Positions 50,517 through 59,392 of a stretch of 64,000 nucleotides of DNA are shown one piece after another (the stretch's first letter is position 1; the number at the start of each line of letters is the position of its first letter). The translations under genes were made by a program, and so were the position numbers. Location of the stretch: the NCBI GenBank assembly GCA_965248715.1, contig CBDFKB010000008.1, forward strand, positions 1 to 64,000, written 5' to 3'. Source of the stretch: CBDFKB01 sp965248715. Lineage in GTDB: Bacteria > Pseudomonadota > Alphaproteobacteria > Rhizobiales > Rhizobiaceae. Below the pieces are notes generated by a model. The model ran no database searches, was not told the origin of the DNA, and saw only the letters and a list, made by a program, of their open reading frames with translations.

Positions 50517-51467
50517 ATGAGAATTGCAAACCGCATCCTAGGCGGAATTTCCGGCCTGGCGGCCGGTGCGATTATGGCGATCGGCGTGGCCAATGCGGAC
50601 AGCATGGACCCGATCAAGATCACCCTGCATGACTGGACCGGGCAATATCTGACCACCAAGATCATGGGCAGTGTGCTGATGAAAGCAGGACACAATGTGG
50701 AATATGTTCAGGCCGACTATCTGGCCCAGTTCGCGGGTTTAGAAACCGGTGATCTGCACATCGCCATGGAAATGTGGGAAACCACCGGTAAGGATGCCCT
50801 GGAGGCCTCACTTGCGACCGGCAATACACTCGATCTCGGCGAGACCGGCATGGATGCTAAGGAAGAGTGGTGGTATCCGACGTATATGAAACAACGGTGC
50901 CCGGGATTGCCGGACTGGAAAGCGCTTAATGCTTGCGCCGAGGCTTTCGCGACGCCGGAAACCAGCCCGAAGGGCCGCTATCTTGGCGGACCAGTGACTT
51001 GGGGTGGCTATGATGATGAGCGTATCGAGGCGCTTAGTCTCGACTTTGAAGTGGTACATGCCGGGACCGACGCGGCGCTGTTTGCTGAATTGGAATCTGC
51101 CTACCAGCGCCAGGCGCCGGTACTGTTATGGGTTTATGCGCCCCATTGGGCAGTGGCGAAATTTGACGGCGAGTGGGTGGAATTCCCCACCTATGCCGAC
51201 GAATGCTACAGCGACCCGAGTTGGGGCATCAACCCAGACATGGCCTATGATTGCGGCAAGCCGTTCGGCTGGATCAAGAAGGTCGGCTGGAAAGGCGGCG
51301 AGGAAAAGTGGCCCGACGCCTATAAGGCGGTGCGTAATTTCCACATCGAAAATGATGCGATGAGCCAAATGATCGTCGAGGTCGATCTTGAAGGCAAAAG
51401 CGTTGACGACGTGGTTGCTAACTGGATCGCCAGCAATGAGGCGGTTTGGAAAAATTGGCTCCAATAG
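50517..51467 (+). CDS. ABC importer, betaine-type substrate-binding protein (OpuAC/ProX domain)
   Basis: A 316-residue periplasmic protein: signal peptide ending IGVANA, then an OpuAC-type fold with TLHDWTGQYLTTKIMG, QADYLAQFAGLETGDLHIAM, WETTGKDAL, KEEWWYPTYM and LLWVYAPHWAVAKFDGEWVE. Aromatic residues, especially the WW and the HWAV Trp, suit a Trp cage for quaternary amines, as in glycine-betaine receptors. The ribosome site GGGAGGA precedes the ATG. First gene of the importer-catabolic operon 50517-57995. Ligand inferred from the family and from the dehydrogenase in the same operon. Confidence 0.85.
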   Translation: MRIANRILGGISGLAAGAIMAIGVANADSMDPIKITLHDWTGQYLTTKIMGSVLMKAGHNVEYVQADYLAQFAGLETGDLHIAMEMWETTGKDALEASLATGNTLDLGETGMDAKEEWWYPTYMKQRCPGLPDWKALNACAEAFATPETSPKGRYLGGPVTWGGYDDERIEALSLDFEVVHAGTDAALFAELESAYQRQAPVLLWVYAPHWAVAKFDGEWVEFPTYADECYSDPSWGINPDMAYDCGKPFGWIKKVGWKGGEEKWPDAYKAVRNFHIENDAMSQMIVEVDLEGKSVDDVVANWIASNEAVWKNWLQ

Positions 51468-51488
51468 TCGTCACGCGATAACCGGACA

Positions 51489-51527
51489 CGGACCGGCACT
51501 TGGCAATCAATGCGAATTGCCGGTCCG
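51489..51527 (+). terminator. Intercistronic hairpin after the betaine receptor gene
   Basis: CGGACCGGC (51489-51497) pairs with GCCGGTCCG (51519-51527), 22 bases after the stop codon. A following ctttcttcctg is only a weak T-tract. It probably works like 5015-5034, limiting downstream transcription or protecting the receptor mRNA. Confidence 0.5.
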
Positions 51528-51595
51528 CACTTTCTTCCTGTAAACACAACCTGTAGCGTCGCCTGATTATCAGACGACAAGGAGTGCGAGCGGCT

Positions 51596-52663
51596 ATGCC
51601 CTCCGAACGGGTTTCGTCCGTGAAAACGGCAACCAGCAATACTGTGAAACTGGCCTGCAAGTCGGTGTGGAAAGTTTTCGGCGCCGGCGCCGATGCGCTA
51701 TTTGCCTGCGGCCGTGTACCGAGCGATGACGAACTTGCCAACGGTGGCTACATCGGTGCTGTGCGCGATGCGTCGATTGAGGTTCACGACGGCGAGATTT
51801 TCATCATTATGGGGCTTTCCGGTTCCGGCAAATCAACCCTGGTTCGCTGCATGACCCGCTTGATTGAGCCGACCGCCGGCGCGGTGCTGTTCGACGGCGA
51901 AGACCTGCTGGAGGCTTCCTCGGCGGAACTGACCGCGTTGCGTCGCCATAAGATGGGCATGGTGTTCCAGCATTTCGCCTTGCTGCCGCACCGCACCGTG
52001 CTCGGCAATGTGGCTTTTCCGCTCGAGGTACAGGGTATTGGCAAGAAGGAGCATGAAAAGCGCGCGCTTGAAGCGATCGAACTGGTTGGGCTTGATGGTC
52101 GCGAGGCCTATTATCCGCGCGAATTGTCCGGTGGCCAGCAACAGCGGGTCGGCATCGCCCGTTCGTTGGTAATCGAACCGGACATCTGGTTTCTCGATGA
52201 GCCGTTTTCCGCCCTTGATCCACTAATCCGCCGCGAGATGCAGAACGAGTTTTTGCGCCTGCAAAGCGTACTACGCAAAACCATCGTATTCATCACCCAT
52301 GATTTCGACGAGGCGATCCGCCTGGCTGACCGTATCGCTATTATGAAGGATGGCGCCATCATACAGATCGGCACCCCGGAAGAATTGGTGATGCGGCCGG
52401 CGACCGACTATGTGGAAGAGTTTACCCGTGGCATTCCGCGCGCCAAGGTTTTGAGCACTGCTGCCATCGCCGAACCACCGGGCAAGGGGCCTTATTGCGG
52501 CGTGGTGCCAGCGGCAGCAAAGGTCGAAACCGTGGTCGGCCAGATTCTCGAAGCCGAACCAGGCGCCTTGTTTCGTGTCGAAGATGATGAAGGCAATATA
52601 GTTGGTCAGATAGGCCAGCGGGCTGTAGTCGCGGTCCTTAGCGCTAGCGGAGAAGATAGTTGA
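51596..52663 (+). CDS. ABC importer ATP-binding protein (ProV/OpuAA type)
   Basis: A 355-residue ATPase. The region SIEVHDGEIFIIMGLSGSGK, with Walker A GLSGSGKST, marks the ProV/OpuAA subgroup. Then come the signature LSGGQQQRVGI, Walker B IWFLDEPFSALDP and the H-loop THDFDEA. The C-terminal 70 residues (KVETVVGQILEAEPGALFRV) resemble a single CBS-like segment rather than the usual pair. The ATG at 51596 has AAGGAG eleven bases upstream. TTGA overlap with the next gene. Confidence 0.9.
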   Translation: MPSERVSSVKTATSNTVKLACKSVWKVFGAGADALFACGRVPSDDELANGGYIGAVRDASIEVHDGEIFIIMGLSGSGKSTLVRCMTRLIEPTAGAVLFDGEDLLEASSAELTALRRHKMGMVFQHFALLPHRTVLGNVAFPLEVQGIGKKEHEKRALEAIELVGLDGREAYYPRELSGGQQQRVGIARSLVIEPDIWFLDEPFSALDPLIRREMQNEFLRLQSVLRKTIVFITHDFDEAIRLADRIAIMKDGAIIQIGTPEELVMRPATDYVEEFTRGIPRAKVLSTAAIAEPPGKGPYCGVVPAAAKVETVVGQILEAEPGALFRVEDDEGNIVGQIGQRAVVAVLSASGEDS

Positions 52664-54663
52664 GTTCGTCGGCGCTCACCGCCGGGGCGGTGCCGCGTCA
52701 GGTAAACCTGTGGCCTGTCGCCTGGACAGTATTGCTGCTCGCCACCTTGGTGTTGTTGGCCTTTAAGGATGATTTTGGCTGGGCGTTTAAATACCCGCGT
52801 GCATGGATCCTGCCGCTGAAATTTTGGATCAGCGGTTTTATGAAATGGCTGATGAATGATTTGTCGTTCGGCATCTTTACCTTCAAGCAATTTACCCGGG
52901 TCATCGCCTGGTTGATCCAACAGCCCTATTGGCTGGCAAAAAACTTGCTTGCCACCGGGTTCGTCAAAGGCTTCGGCCAGGATGCCACGATCATATTCCC
53001 GCGACTGCCGTGGATTGGGCTGACCGGGTTGGTGATGGTTATGGGCTACCATGCCAAAGATTGGAAACTGGGTTTGCTGACTGGTATCTGTTTCGCCTAT
53101 TTGGCGGTGTTCGGCCAGTGGGACAGCGCCATGGTGACCTTAAGCTCGATCGTCATCGCGGTGCCGTTCGGGGTCGCTGGCGGGGTGTTGCTGGGCATTG
53201 CCGGTCATCGCTCGCGGCGGGTTGAGATGGCGCTGACGCCGATCCTCGATCTCATGCAAACCGTGCCGGTGTTTGCCTATCTGGTACCGGTGCTGATTTT
53301 ATTCGGCTTCGGTCCGGTTTCAGCAATGATCGCCACCATCATCTATGCCATGCCGCCAATGGTGCGGGTTACCATGCTGGCGCTTCGTCAAGTGCCGAGC
53401 GAGGTGGTAGAATACGGACACATGGCCGGGTGCAACGAACGCCAATTGTTGTGGAAGGTACAGATCCCATCGGTCAAACATTCGTTGATGGTCGGGGTCA
53501 ACCAGGTAGTGATGCTGTCGCTCAACATGGTGATCATCGCCTCGATGATCGGCGCCGGCGGGCTTGGCTTCGATGTGCTCAATGCGCTCAAGCGGCTGAA
53601 AATAGGCGAGGGGATCGAGGCTGGCCTCGCCATCACTCTTTTAGCGATCGCACTTGACCGCTTGAGCCAGGCCTATGCCAGGATGCCGCCGCCGGCCCAT
53701 GACGAGGGCGTCAAACCATTGTTGCAACGCCATCCGGCGCTGATTGCCGGCTTCGCGGTAATTGCACTTAGTTGGATGTTGGGTTCGGTGTTGCCGTTCG
53801 TCGCCGATTATCCGCAGCAATTGCAGGTGACCATGGGCTCGTTTTGGAGCGATATCGTTAGGTGGATCAACATCAATTATTTCGACCAGCTGGACGCACT
53901 AAAAAACTTTCTGCTGTTGAACCTGATGATCCCGTTCAAGCGCTTCCTGCTGGCGTTACCATGGATAACCGTCGTCGCCATGGTAGCGCTGGCGGGTCTT
54001 CGGCTCGGCGGTTGGCGTCTTGGGCTGTTGAGCGGCCTGTTGGCGCTGTTTCCGGCAACGGTCGGGTTATGGGCCAAGGCCATGGTCACGGTCTATCTAT
54101 GCGGACTGTCGGTACTGATCGCCTGTATAATCGGCGTGCCGATCGGCATTATAGCGGCCGGTAACGAGCGCCTGCACCGCATCGTCCAAGCGGTGATAGA
54201 CACCCTGCAGACCCTGCCGAGCTTCGTCTATTTGATCCCGGTGGTGATGCTGTTTCGGGTCGGTGATTTTTCCGCCATGCTCGCCGTCATCGCCTACGCA
54301 GTGGTGCCGGCAATCCGTTATACCGATCACGGTATTCGCAACGTACCGCCGCATTTGCTGGAAGCAGCGACCCAGGCCGGCTGCACTAGGTGGCAGAAAT
54401 TGTGGAAGGTGCAACTGCCACTGGCGCTGCCCGAGATCATGCTCGGCGTCAATCAGACCATCATGATGGCTTTGTCGATGCTGGTGATCACAGCGTTGGT
54501 TGGCACCCGCGAACTTGGCCAAGAAGTCTATATCGCGCTGACCAAGGCTGACACCGGTCGCGGCATTGTTGCTGGAATTTGCGTCGCTTTCATTGCCATT
54601 ATTGCTGACCGGTTGATCGGCTCCTGGGCCCGGCGCCGCAAAGCGGAACTTGGTATGGAATAG
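52660..54663 (+). CDS. ABC importer permease with two fused permease domains (ProW-type)
   Basis: A 667-residue membrane protein with two full permease domains, about residues 110-350 and 430-665. The coupling motif is duplicated: EVVEYGHMAGCNERQLLWKV in the first and HLLEAATQAGCTRWQKLWKV in the second. Most betaine importers use a homodimer of one-domain ProW; here the dimer is made covalent. Start is TTG overlapping the ATPase stop (TTGA). Confidence 0.88.
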   Translation: MSSSALTAGAVPRQVNLWPVAWTVLLLATLVLLAFKDDFGWAFKYPRAWILPLKFWISGFMKWLMNDLSFGIFTFKQFTRVIAWLIQQPYWLAKNLLATGFVKGFGQDATIIFPRLPWIGLTGLVMVMGYHAKDWKLGLLTGICFAYLAVFGQWDSAMVTLSSIVIAVPFGVAGGVLLGIAGHRSRRVEMALTPILDLMQTVPVFAYLVPVLILFGFGPVSAMIATIIYAMPPMVRVTMLALRQVPSEVVEYGHMAGCNERQLLWKVQIPSVKHSLMVGVNQVVMLSLNMVIIASMIGAGGLGFDVLNALKRLKIGEGIEAGLAITLLAIALDRLSQAYARMPPPAHDEGVKPLLQRHPALIAGFAVIALSWMLGSVLPFVADYPQQLQVTMGSFWSDIVRWININYFDQLDALKNFLLLNLMIPFKRFLLALPWITVVAMVALAGLRLGGWRLGLLSGLLALFPATVGLWAKAMVTVYLCGLSVLIACIIGVPIGIIAAGNERLHRIVQAVIDTLQTLPSFVYLIPVVMLFRVGDFSAMLAVIAYAVVPAIRYTDHGIRNVPPHLLEAATQAGCTRWQKLWKVQLPLALPEIMLGVNQTIMMALSMLVITALVGTRELGQEVYIALTKADTGRGIVAGICVAFIAIIADRLIGSWARRRKAELGME

Positions 54664-54674
54664 AAAGGAAATTG

Positions 54675-55541
54675 ATGCCAGAGCCCGAACAAATCGCCGC
54701 CAATTTGCCGTGTTGGAGCGGCCCGGTCGAACCAGTTCGCATTACCGGCGGCATATCGAATGACAATTTTTTGGTCAACGACGCCGGCCGTAAATTCGTC
54801 GTCAGGGTCAATGGCGACGTACCCGAACACGGGGTGCTCAGGATCAACGACTATAATTGCAACCGTGCAGCTGCTGCCGTTGGGGTTGCGCCGCCGGTCC
54901 ATTATTTCGAGCCGGGCGCGATTGTCGCCACCTTCATCGATAGCCGCACCTATGGTGAAAACGACGTTCGTGAACAGGTAAATTTGCAGCGCATTGTCCC
55001 CCTGTTGAAGACCACCCACTATGATGGCTTTCGCAACATTCGCGGCCCGGTGTGCGCTTTCTGGCCGTTTCGCGTGTGCCGTGATTACGGGTTCTTTCTC
55101 GAAGAAAATAATAGCCGCATGGTGCCCGAGCTGCCGCGATTGCGCGAGGTAAACCAGGTCCTGGAGGCGATCATCGGCCCGATCACCCCGGTATTAGGCC
55201 ACAATGATCTGCTGGCCGCCAATTTCCTCGACGACGGCGAACGGATTTGGCTGATCGACTGGGAGCATGGCGGTTTCTCCAGCCCTTTGTTCGACCTCGC
55301 CAACCTTGCCTCCAATAATGGGCTTAGCGAAAGCCAGGAGGCTTGGTTGTTGGAAACCTATTTCGAGCGACCGGTCGATGAAGAATTACAGCGCAAATTC
55401 CAGGCGATGAAATGCGCTTCGGCGCTGCGTGAGGCGATGTGGAGCATGGTTTCCGAAATCACTTCCGATCTCGACTTCGATTATGTCGCCTACACCAGCG
55501 AATATCTCGACCGCTTCCATAAAGAATATGCGCGACTGTAA
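54675..55541 (+). CDS. Choline/ethanolamine kinase-like (APH-fold) protein
   Basis: A 288-residue protein of the aminoglycoside-phosphotransferase/choline kinase fold. VRITGGISNDNFLV and KFVVRVNGD form the nucleotide loop and Lys region, GHNDLLAANFLDDGE is the Brenner-type catalytic loop with the Asp, and LIDWEHGGFSSPLFDLANLA is the metal-binding part. It begins nine bases after the permease and ends just before the dehydrogenase start, so it belongs to the same operon. Choline is the family's best known substrate; the real one may be an imported N-methylated amine or alcohol. Confidence 0.82.
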   Translation: MPEPEQIAANLPCWSGPVEPVRITGGISNDNFLVNDAGRKFVVRVNGDVPEHGVLRINDYNCNRAAAAVGVAPPVHYFEPGAIVATFIDSRTYGENDVREQVNLQRIVPLLKTTHYDGFRNIRGPVCAFWPFRVCRDYGFFLEENNSRMVPELPRLREVNQVLEAIIGPITPVLGHNDLLAANFLDDGERIWLIDWEHGGFSSPLFDLANLASNNGLSESQEAWLLETYFERPVDEELQRKFQAMKCASALREAMWSMVSEITSDLDFDYVAYTSEYLDRFHKEYARL

Positions 55542-57995
55542 ATGAACGAAAATCCCAAATTGCCCACCCAAGCCCGAGTGGTGATTATCGGCGGCGGCAT
55601 TGTCGGTTGTTCGACCGCCTATCATTTGGCCCGCGAAGGGTGGTCGGATGTGGTTTTGCTGGAGCAGTCGAAATTAACCAGCGGATCGACTTTTCATGCC
55701 GCCGGCCTGGTCGGGCAATTGCGTTCCAACGCCAATGTGACCAGGCTGCTGACCCAATCGGTTGAGCTGTACAATCGCCTGGAAGCCGAGAGCGGGCAGG
55801 CCACCGGGTGGAAAATGTCCGGCTGTTTGCGACTTGCCTGCAACGATGAGCGCATGACCGACTATAAGCGCCAGGCGACAACGGCGCGTAGCTTCGGTCT
55901 CGAGATGGAAATTCTGTCGGCCGAAGCGTGCCGTAAAATGTGGCCAATCATGGATGGTTCCGATCTGGTCGGCGGTTGTTTCATGGCCTCGGATGGCCAG
56001 GCCAACCCGTCCGACATTACCCAGGCCCTGGTGAAAATGGCCCGCGCCGGCGGTGTGCGCATTATTGAAGATTGCGGAGTTACCGCGATCAATGTCAGGG
56101 ACCGACGGATCACCGGGGTTGTCACCGCCCAAGGTGAGATCGGGTGTGAAGTGGTGGTCAATTGTGCCGGCCAATGGGCGCGTGAAGTAGGCAAGCTGGC
56201 CGGGGTCAACGTACCGCTAGTTTCGGTCGAGCACCAATATATGATCACCGAAACCATCGACGGCGTAACCACGAACATGCCGACCATACGTGACCCGGAC
56301 CGGCGGATCTATTTCAAGGAAGAAGTCGGGGGGCTGGTCGCCGGGGTGTACGAGCCGAACCCGAAACCGTGGGCACTCGACGGTATTCCCAACGGTTTTC
56401 ACTTTACCCTGCTCGACAGCGATTGGGAGCATTTCGAGCCGGCGATTGAACAATGTATCGCCAGGGTGCCGGCGCTTGGCGAAACTGGCATCAAGGATTT
56501 GGTAAACGGCCCGGAATCGTTCACCCCCGATGGCAATTTCATTCTTGGCGAGGCGCCGGAAGTAAGAAACTTCTATGTTGGTGCCGGTTTTAACGCATTT
56601 GGCATCGCTTCAGGGGGTGGCGCCGGCAAGGCGTTGGCGGAATGGATTGTTGCCGGCGAGCCGCCGATGGATTTGTGGACCGTTGATATCCGCCGCTTCG
56701 GCCAGCATCACCATGACATTAATTGGGTGCGGGCGCGCACGCTGGAACTCTACGGCAAACACTACACCATGCCCTGGCCGTTCGAGGAACATCTTTGCGG
56801 CCGGCCGCAGGTGACTTCGAAACTCTATGATCGCCTGGCCAAGGCTGGCGCTTGTTTTGGCGAGAAACTGGGCTGGGAGCGGCCAAATTGGTTCGCCCCA
56901 AAGGGTGTGGCACCGGCAGATGAATATTCCTTTGGTCGCCAGAACTGGTTTCGCCATGTTGGCGAGGAACACCGTGCGGTACGCGAGCGTGCAGGTCTGT
57001 TCGACCAATCCTCGTTCGCTAAATTCGAGATGCGTGGGCGGGATGCCGAGCAAGCGCTGTCGTGGATCTGCGCCGGCGATATCAGCAAACCGCCCGGGCG
57101 GTTGACCTATACCCAGATGTTAAACACCAAAGGTGGCATCGAGTGCGACCTGACGATTGCCCGGCTGGCGCAAGACCGGTTTTACATCGTCACCGGCACC
57201 GGGTTTCGTACCCATGATTTTTCCTGGATCGAGCGCAATATATCTGGCGAATGCGATGTCGATTTCGACGATGTAACCGAAAGCGGTTTTACCTTGTCGC
57301 TGATGGGACCGGCGTCACGGGAAATTTTGCAGGCGGTAACTGACGTTGATATGTCGAACGCGGCTTTCGCATTTGCCACCTGCCAGGAAATTACCATCGC
57401 TGGCGCCAAAGTGACAGCGCTGCGCATCACCTATATGGGCGAACTGGGCTGGGAACTGCATGGCGGGTATAAAGACGCCACGACCGTTTACGATGCCCTA
57501 ACCGAAGCCGGCCAAGCGCATGGTCTGGCCAATTGCGGCTATCGCGCTATTGATTCGCTCAGGCTGGAGAAAGGTTACCGCGCCTGGGGCACCGATATCG
57601 GCCCCGACTACACCCCGCACGAAGCCGGCCTTGGCTGGGCGGTGAAGATGAAAGCCAATACCGCGTTCATCGGCCGCGAGGCTTTGGTGGCGGCGCTGCA
57701 AAGACCGCTGACCAAACGATTGGCCTGTTTTAGCGTCGATGACCCTGAAATCGTTTTGCTCGGCCGCGAGACGATCTACCGCGATGGCGAACGGGTCGGT
57801 TGGCTTTCCAGCGCCGGGTGGGGCTACACGGTGGAAAAAAACATCGGCTACGGCTATGTGCGCAACGGGGCAGGCGTCGATGCCGACTATTTAGCAGCAG
57901 GTCATTACCAACTAGAAGTTGCGACCGAGCGGGTTAATTGCCGCTACCACGCCGCACCGCTTTATGACCCGACTAACCAAAGAGTAAAATCCTGA
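55542..57995 (+). CDS. Dimethylglycine/sarcosine dehydrogenase-type flavoprotein (FAD + GcvT domains)
   Basis: An 817-residue enzyme of the DMGDH/SARDH group. The N-terminal FAD domain starts RVVIIGGGIVGCSTAYHLAR and has LTSGSTFHAAGLVGQLRSN, in which the His is the site of covalent FAD attachment in characterised relatives. The C-terminal half is a GcvT-type folate-binding domain (GLFDQSSFAKFEM, TYTQMLNTKGGIECDLTIAR, LRITYMGELGWELHG, DSLRLEKGYRAWGTDIG). It demethylates an N-methyl amino acid, passing the one-carbon unit to tetrahydrofolate. The ATG follows directly after the kinase stop. Confidence 0.92.
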   Translation: MNENPKLPTQARVVIIGGGIVGCSTAYHLAREGWSDVVLLEQSKLTSGSTFHAAGLVGQLRSNANVTRLLTQSVELYNRLEAESGQATGWKMSGCLRLACNDERMTDYKRQATTARSFGLEMEILSAEACRKMWPIMDGSDLVGGCFMASDGQANPSDITQALVKMARAGGVRIIEDCGVTAINVRDRRITGVVTAQGEIGCEVVVNCAGQWAREVGKLAGVNVPLVSVEHQYMITETIDGVTTNMPTIRDPDRRIYFKEEVGGLVAGVYEPNPKPWALDGIPNGFHFTLLDSDWEHFEPAIEQCIARVPALGETGIKDLVNGPESFTPDGNFILGEAPEVRNFYVGAGFNAFGIASGGGAGKALAEWIVAGEPPMDLWTVDIRRFGQHHHDINWVRARTLELYGKHYTMPWPFEEHLCGRPQVTSKLYDRLAKAGACFGEKLGWERPNWFAPKGVAPADEYSFGRQNWFRHVGEEHRAVRERAGLFDQSSFAKFEMRGRDAEQALSWICAGDISKPPGRLTYTQMLNTKGGIECDLTIARLAQDRFYIVTGTGFRTHDFSWIERNISGECDVDFDDVTESGFTLSLMGPASREILQAVTDVDMSNAAFAFATCQEITIAGAKVTALRITYMGELGWELHGGYKDATTVYDALTEAGQAHGLANCGYRAIDSLRLEKGYRAWGTDIGPDYTPHEAGLGWAVKMKANTAFIGREALVAALQRPLTKRLACFSVDDPEIVLLGRETIYRDGERVGWLSSAGWGYTVEKNIGYGYVRNGAGVDADYLAAGHYQLEVATERVNCRYHAAPLYDPTNQRVKS

Positions 57996-58452
57996 CCGCA
58001 CACACGGTGAGTGGTAGGTTTCAGCGGGCAATTATCGAAAATCGTTTTTCCGGGCTGTGACCGATGCCTGGCGGCCATAACTCGCAAGGCGCGCTATTGG
58101 GGTCGCATCCGGTAGGAAGCGGAAAGGATGCTGACAGGGGCAGATTCCGATTTTGTCCGAAAGAGGGACGCCCATCGTTCAGTTAGAGCAACATCCGAAA
58201 ATAGTAAAAATCGACAGCTCAGGCGCATCAAACACCCGGTACGATGAAATTCTCAGAAAAGGTGCCACGATCGCACACCGGCCATTCGCCGCGACATGCT
58301 CCAATGACGGCAGTGCGGACAAAGCACCAATTCGCTGCGCATGCCCTAATGGCGGCTGAGCGCAACATTGCGGACCTTTCTGTCGTTGCGTGAAAAGAGA
58401 GTTCCACCTGAGACGGGACATGCTGCTGATCCAAGGTTTTCAAATCGCGACG
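57996..58452. other. 457-bp stretch without a supported gene
   Basis: Between the dehydrogenase and the LysR gene. The short open frames (58153-58359 plus, 58179-58421 minus) have no known motif and look like shadow frames. The part from 58200 on resembles the non-coding sequences seen beside mobile genes in many alphaproteobacteria. No terminator with a T-run was found after the operon. Confidence 0.5.
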
Positions 58453-59301
58453 TCACCCAAAAACGCGTCGGACAGCCGTTTCCATCGCACGGATTGGCGG
58501 GCTGTCAGCATCTGCTCTTCGTTCCAGCACCAGGTTTGAAACCGGCATTTCGCCGAACCCGTTGTCTGTTCCAAGCTGCTGCAGATCGGCGGTCATACTG
58601 GTTTCGCCCATCAAACCGATTGCTATACCAGCCTCGATTGCAGCAGCTACGCCTGTCACGCTCTGACTGGAATACGTGATCCGAAACGGACGTCCCATTG
58701 CGCGCAAGTCCTCAAGCGCGGCGTCTCGCCACCAGCAGTCACGATCAAACAGGGCAACCGGGATCTGATCACGTGATAGAAGATCATGATGGCGTGACAT
58801 CATCCAGCAGGTCCGTTCCTGCCTCAATATCTCAAGCCCCGGCTGCGGATGCGCCACCTCATAGATGGCAAGGTCCAACGCACCGGACGTCAGCGCATCC
58901 GGAAACCCGGCACTCAACGTACACGTTACTTCAAGTTCGACAAGCGGATGGGATTGCGCGAACTCCCCCACAATCCTCGCCAGAATAGCCTTATTCTGGT
59001 CGTCGGGAATGCCAATGCGCAGTTTGCCGTGCAGGTCATCCGAAGTCAGCTCGCGCAAGGTCGCGTCCAAAGTGCGGGCGACGTTTCGCGCCGCTGGCAA
59101 CAACCGCTCGCCCGCCTCTGTCAGAATAACGCCGCGTCCGTGCCTGTCAAAGACCGGTTGGCCGAGTAGGTCTTCAAGTTTTTTGATCTGGAGGCTGGCG
59201 GCTGATTGCGATCTAAAAATACGCGCGGCTCCTTTTGTGACGCTCCCGGTCTCGGCGACCGCCAGAAATGTGCGCAGCAGTTCGCTGTTTAAGTGATTCA
59301 T
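58453..59301 (-). CDS. LysR-family transcriptional regulator
   Basis: A 282-residue regulator with the N-terminal winged helix (SELLRTFLAVAETGSVTKGA, FRSQSAASLQIKKLEDLLGQ) and a periplasmic-binding-type effector domain (GKLRIGIPDDQNKAILARIV, YSSQSVTGVAAAIEAGIAI). It is divergent from the permease gene at 59393 with about 90 bases between, so it most likely controls that gene. Codon and base usage differ from the operon on the left. Confidence 0.9.
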   Translation of the reverse strand: MNHLNSELLRTFLAVAETGSVTKGAARIFRSQSAASLQIKKLEDLLGQPVFDRHGRGVILTEAGERLLPAARNVARTLDATLRELTSDDLHGKLRIGIPDDQNKAILARIVGEFAQSHPLVELEVTCTLSAGFPDALTSGALDLAIYEVAHPQPGLEILRQERTCWMMSRHHDLLSRDQIPVALFDRDCWWRDAALEDLRAMGRPFRITYSSQSVTGVAAAIEAGIAIGLMGETSMTADLQQLGTDNGFGEMPVSNLVLERRADADSPPIRAMETAVRRVFG

Positions 59302-59392
59302 TGAAAAATCTCATACCTGAATTACCAATTACCCGTTTCACATATATCTTGTTTACTTCTATTTTCCAAGATGCAGCAAGAAGGGTGTGTCC

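Noticed and set aside
58153..58421. Short frames on both strands before the LysR gene
   Set aside because: They overlap each other, lack ribosome sites and motifs, and resemble common non-coding sequence.
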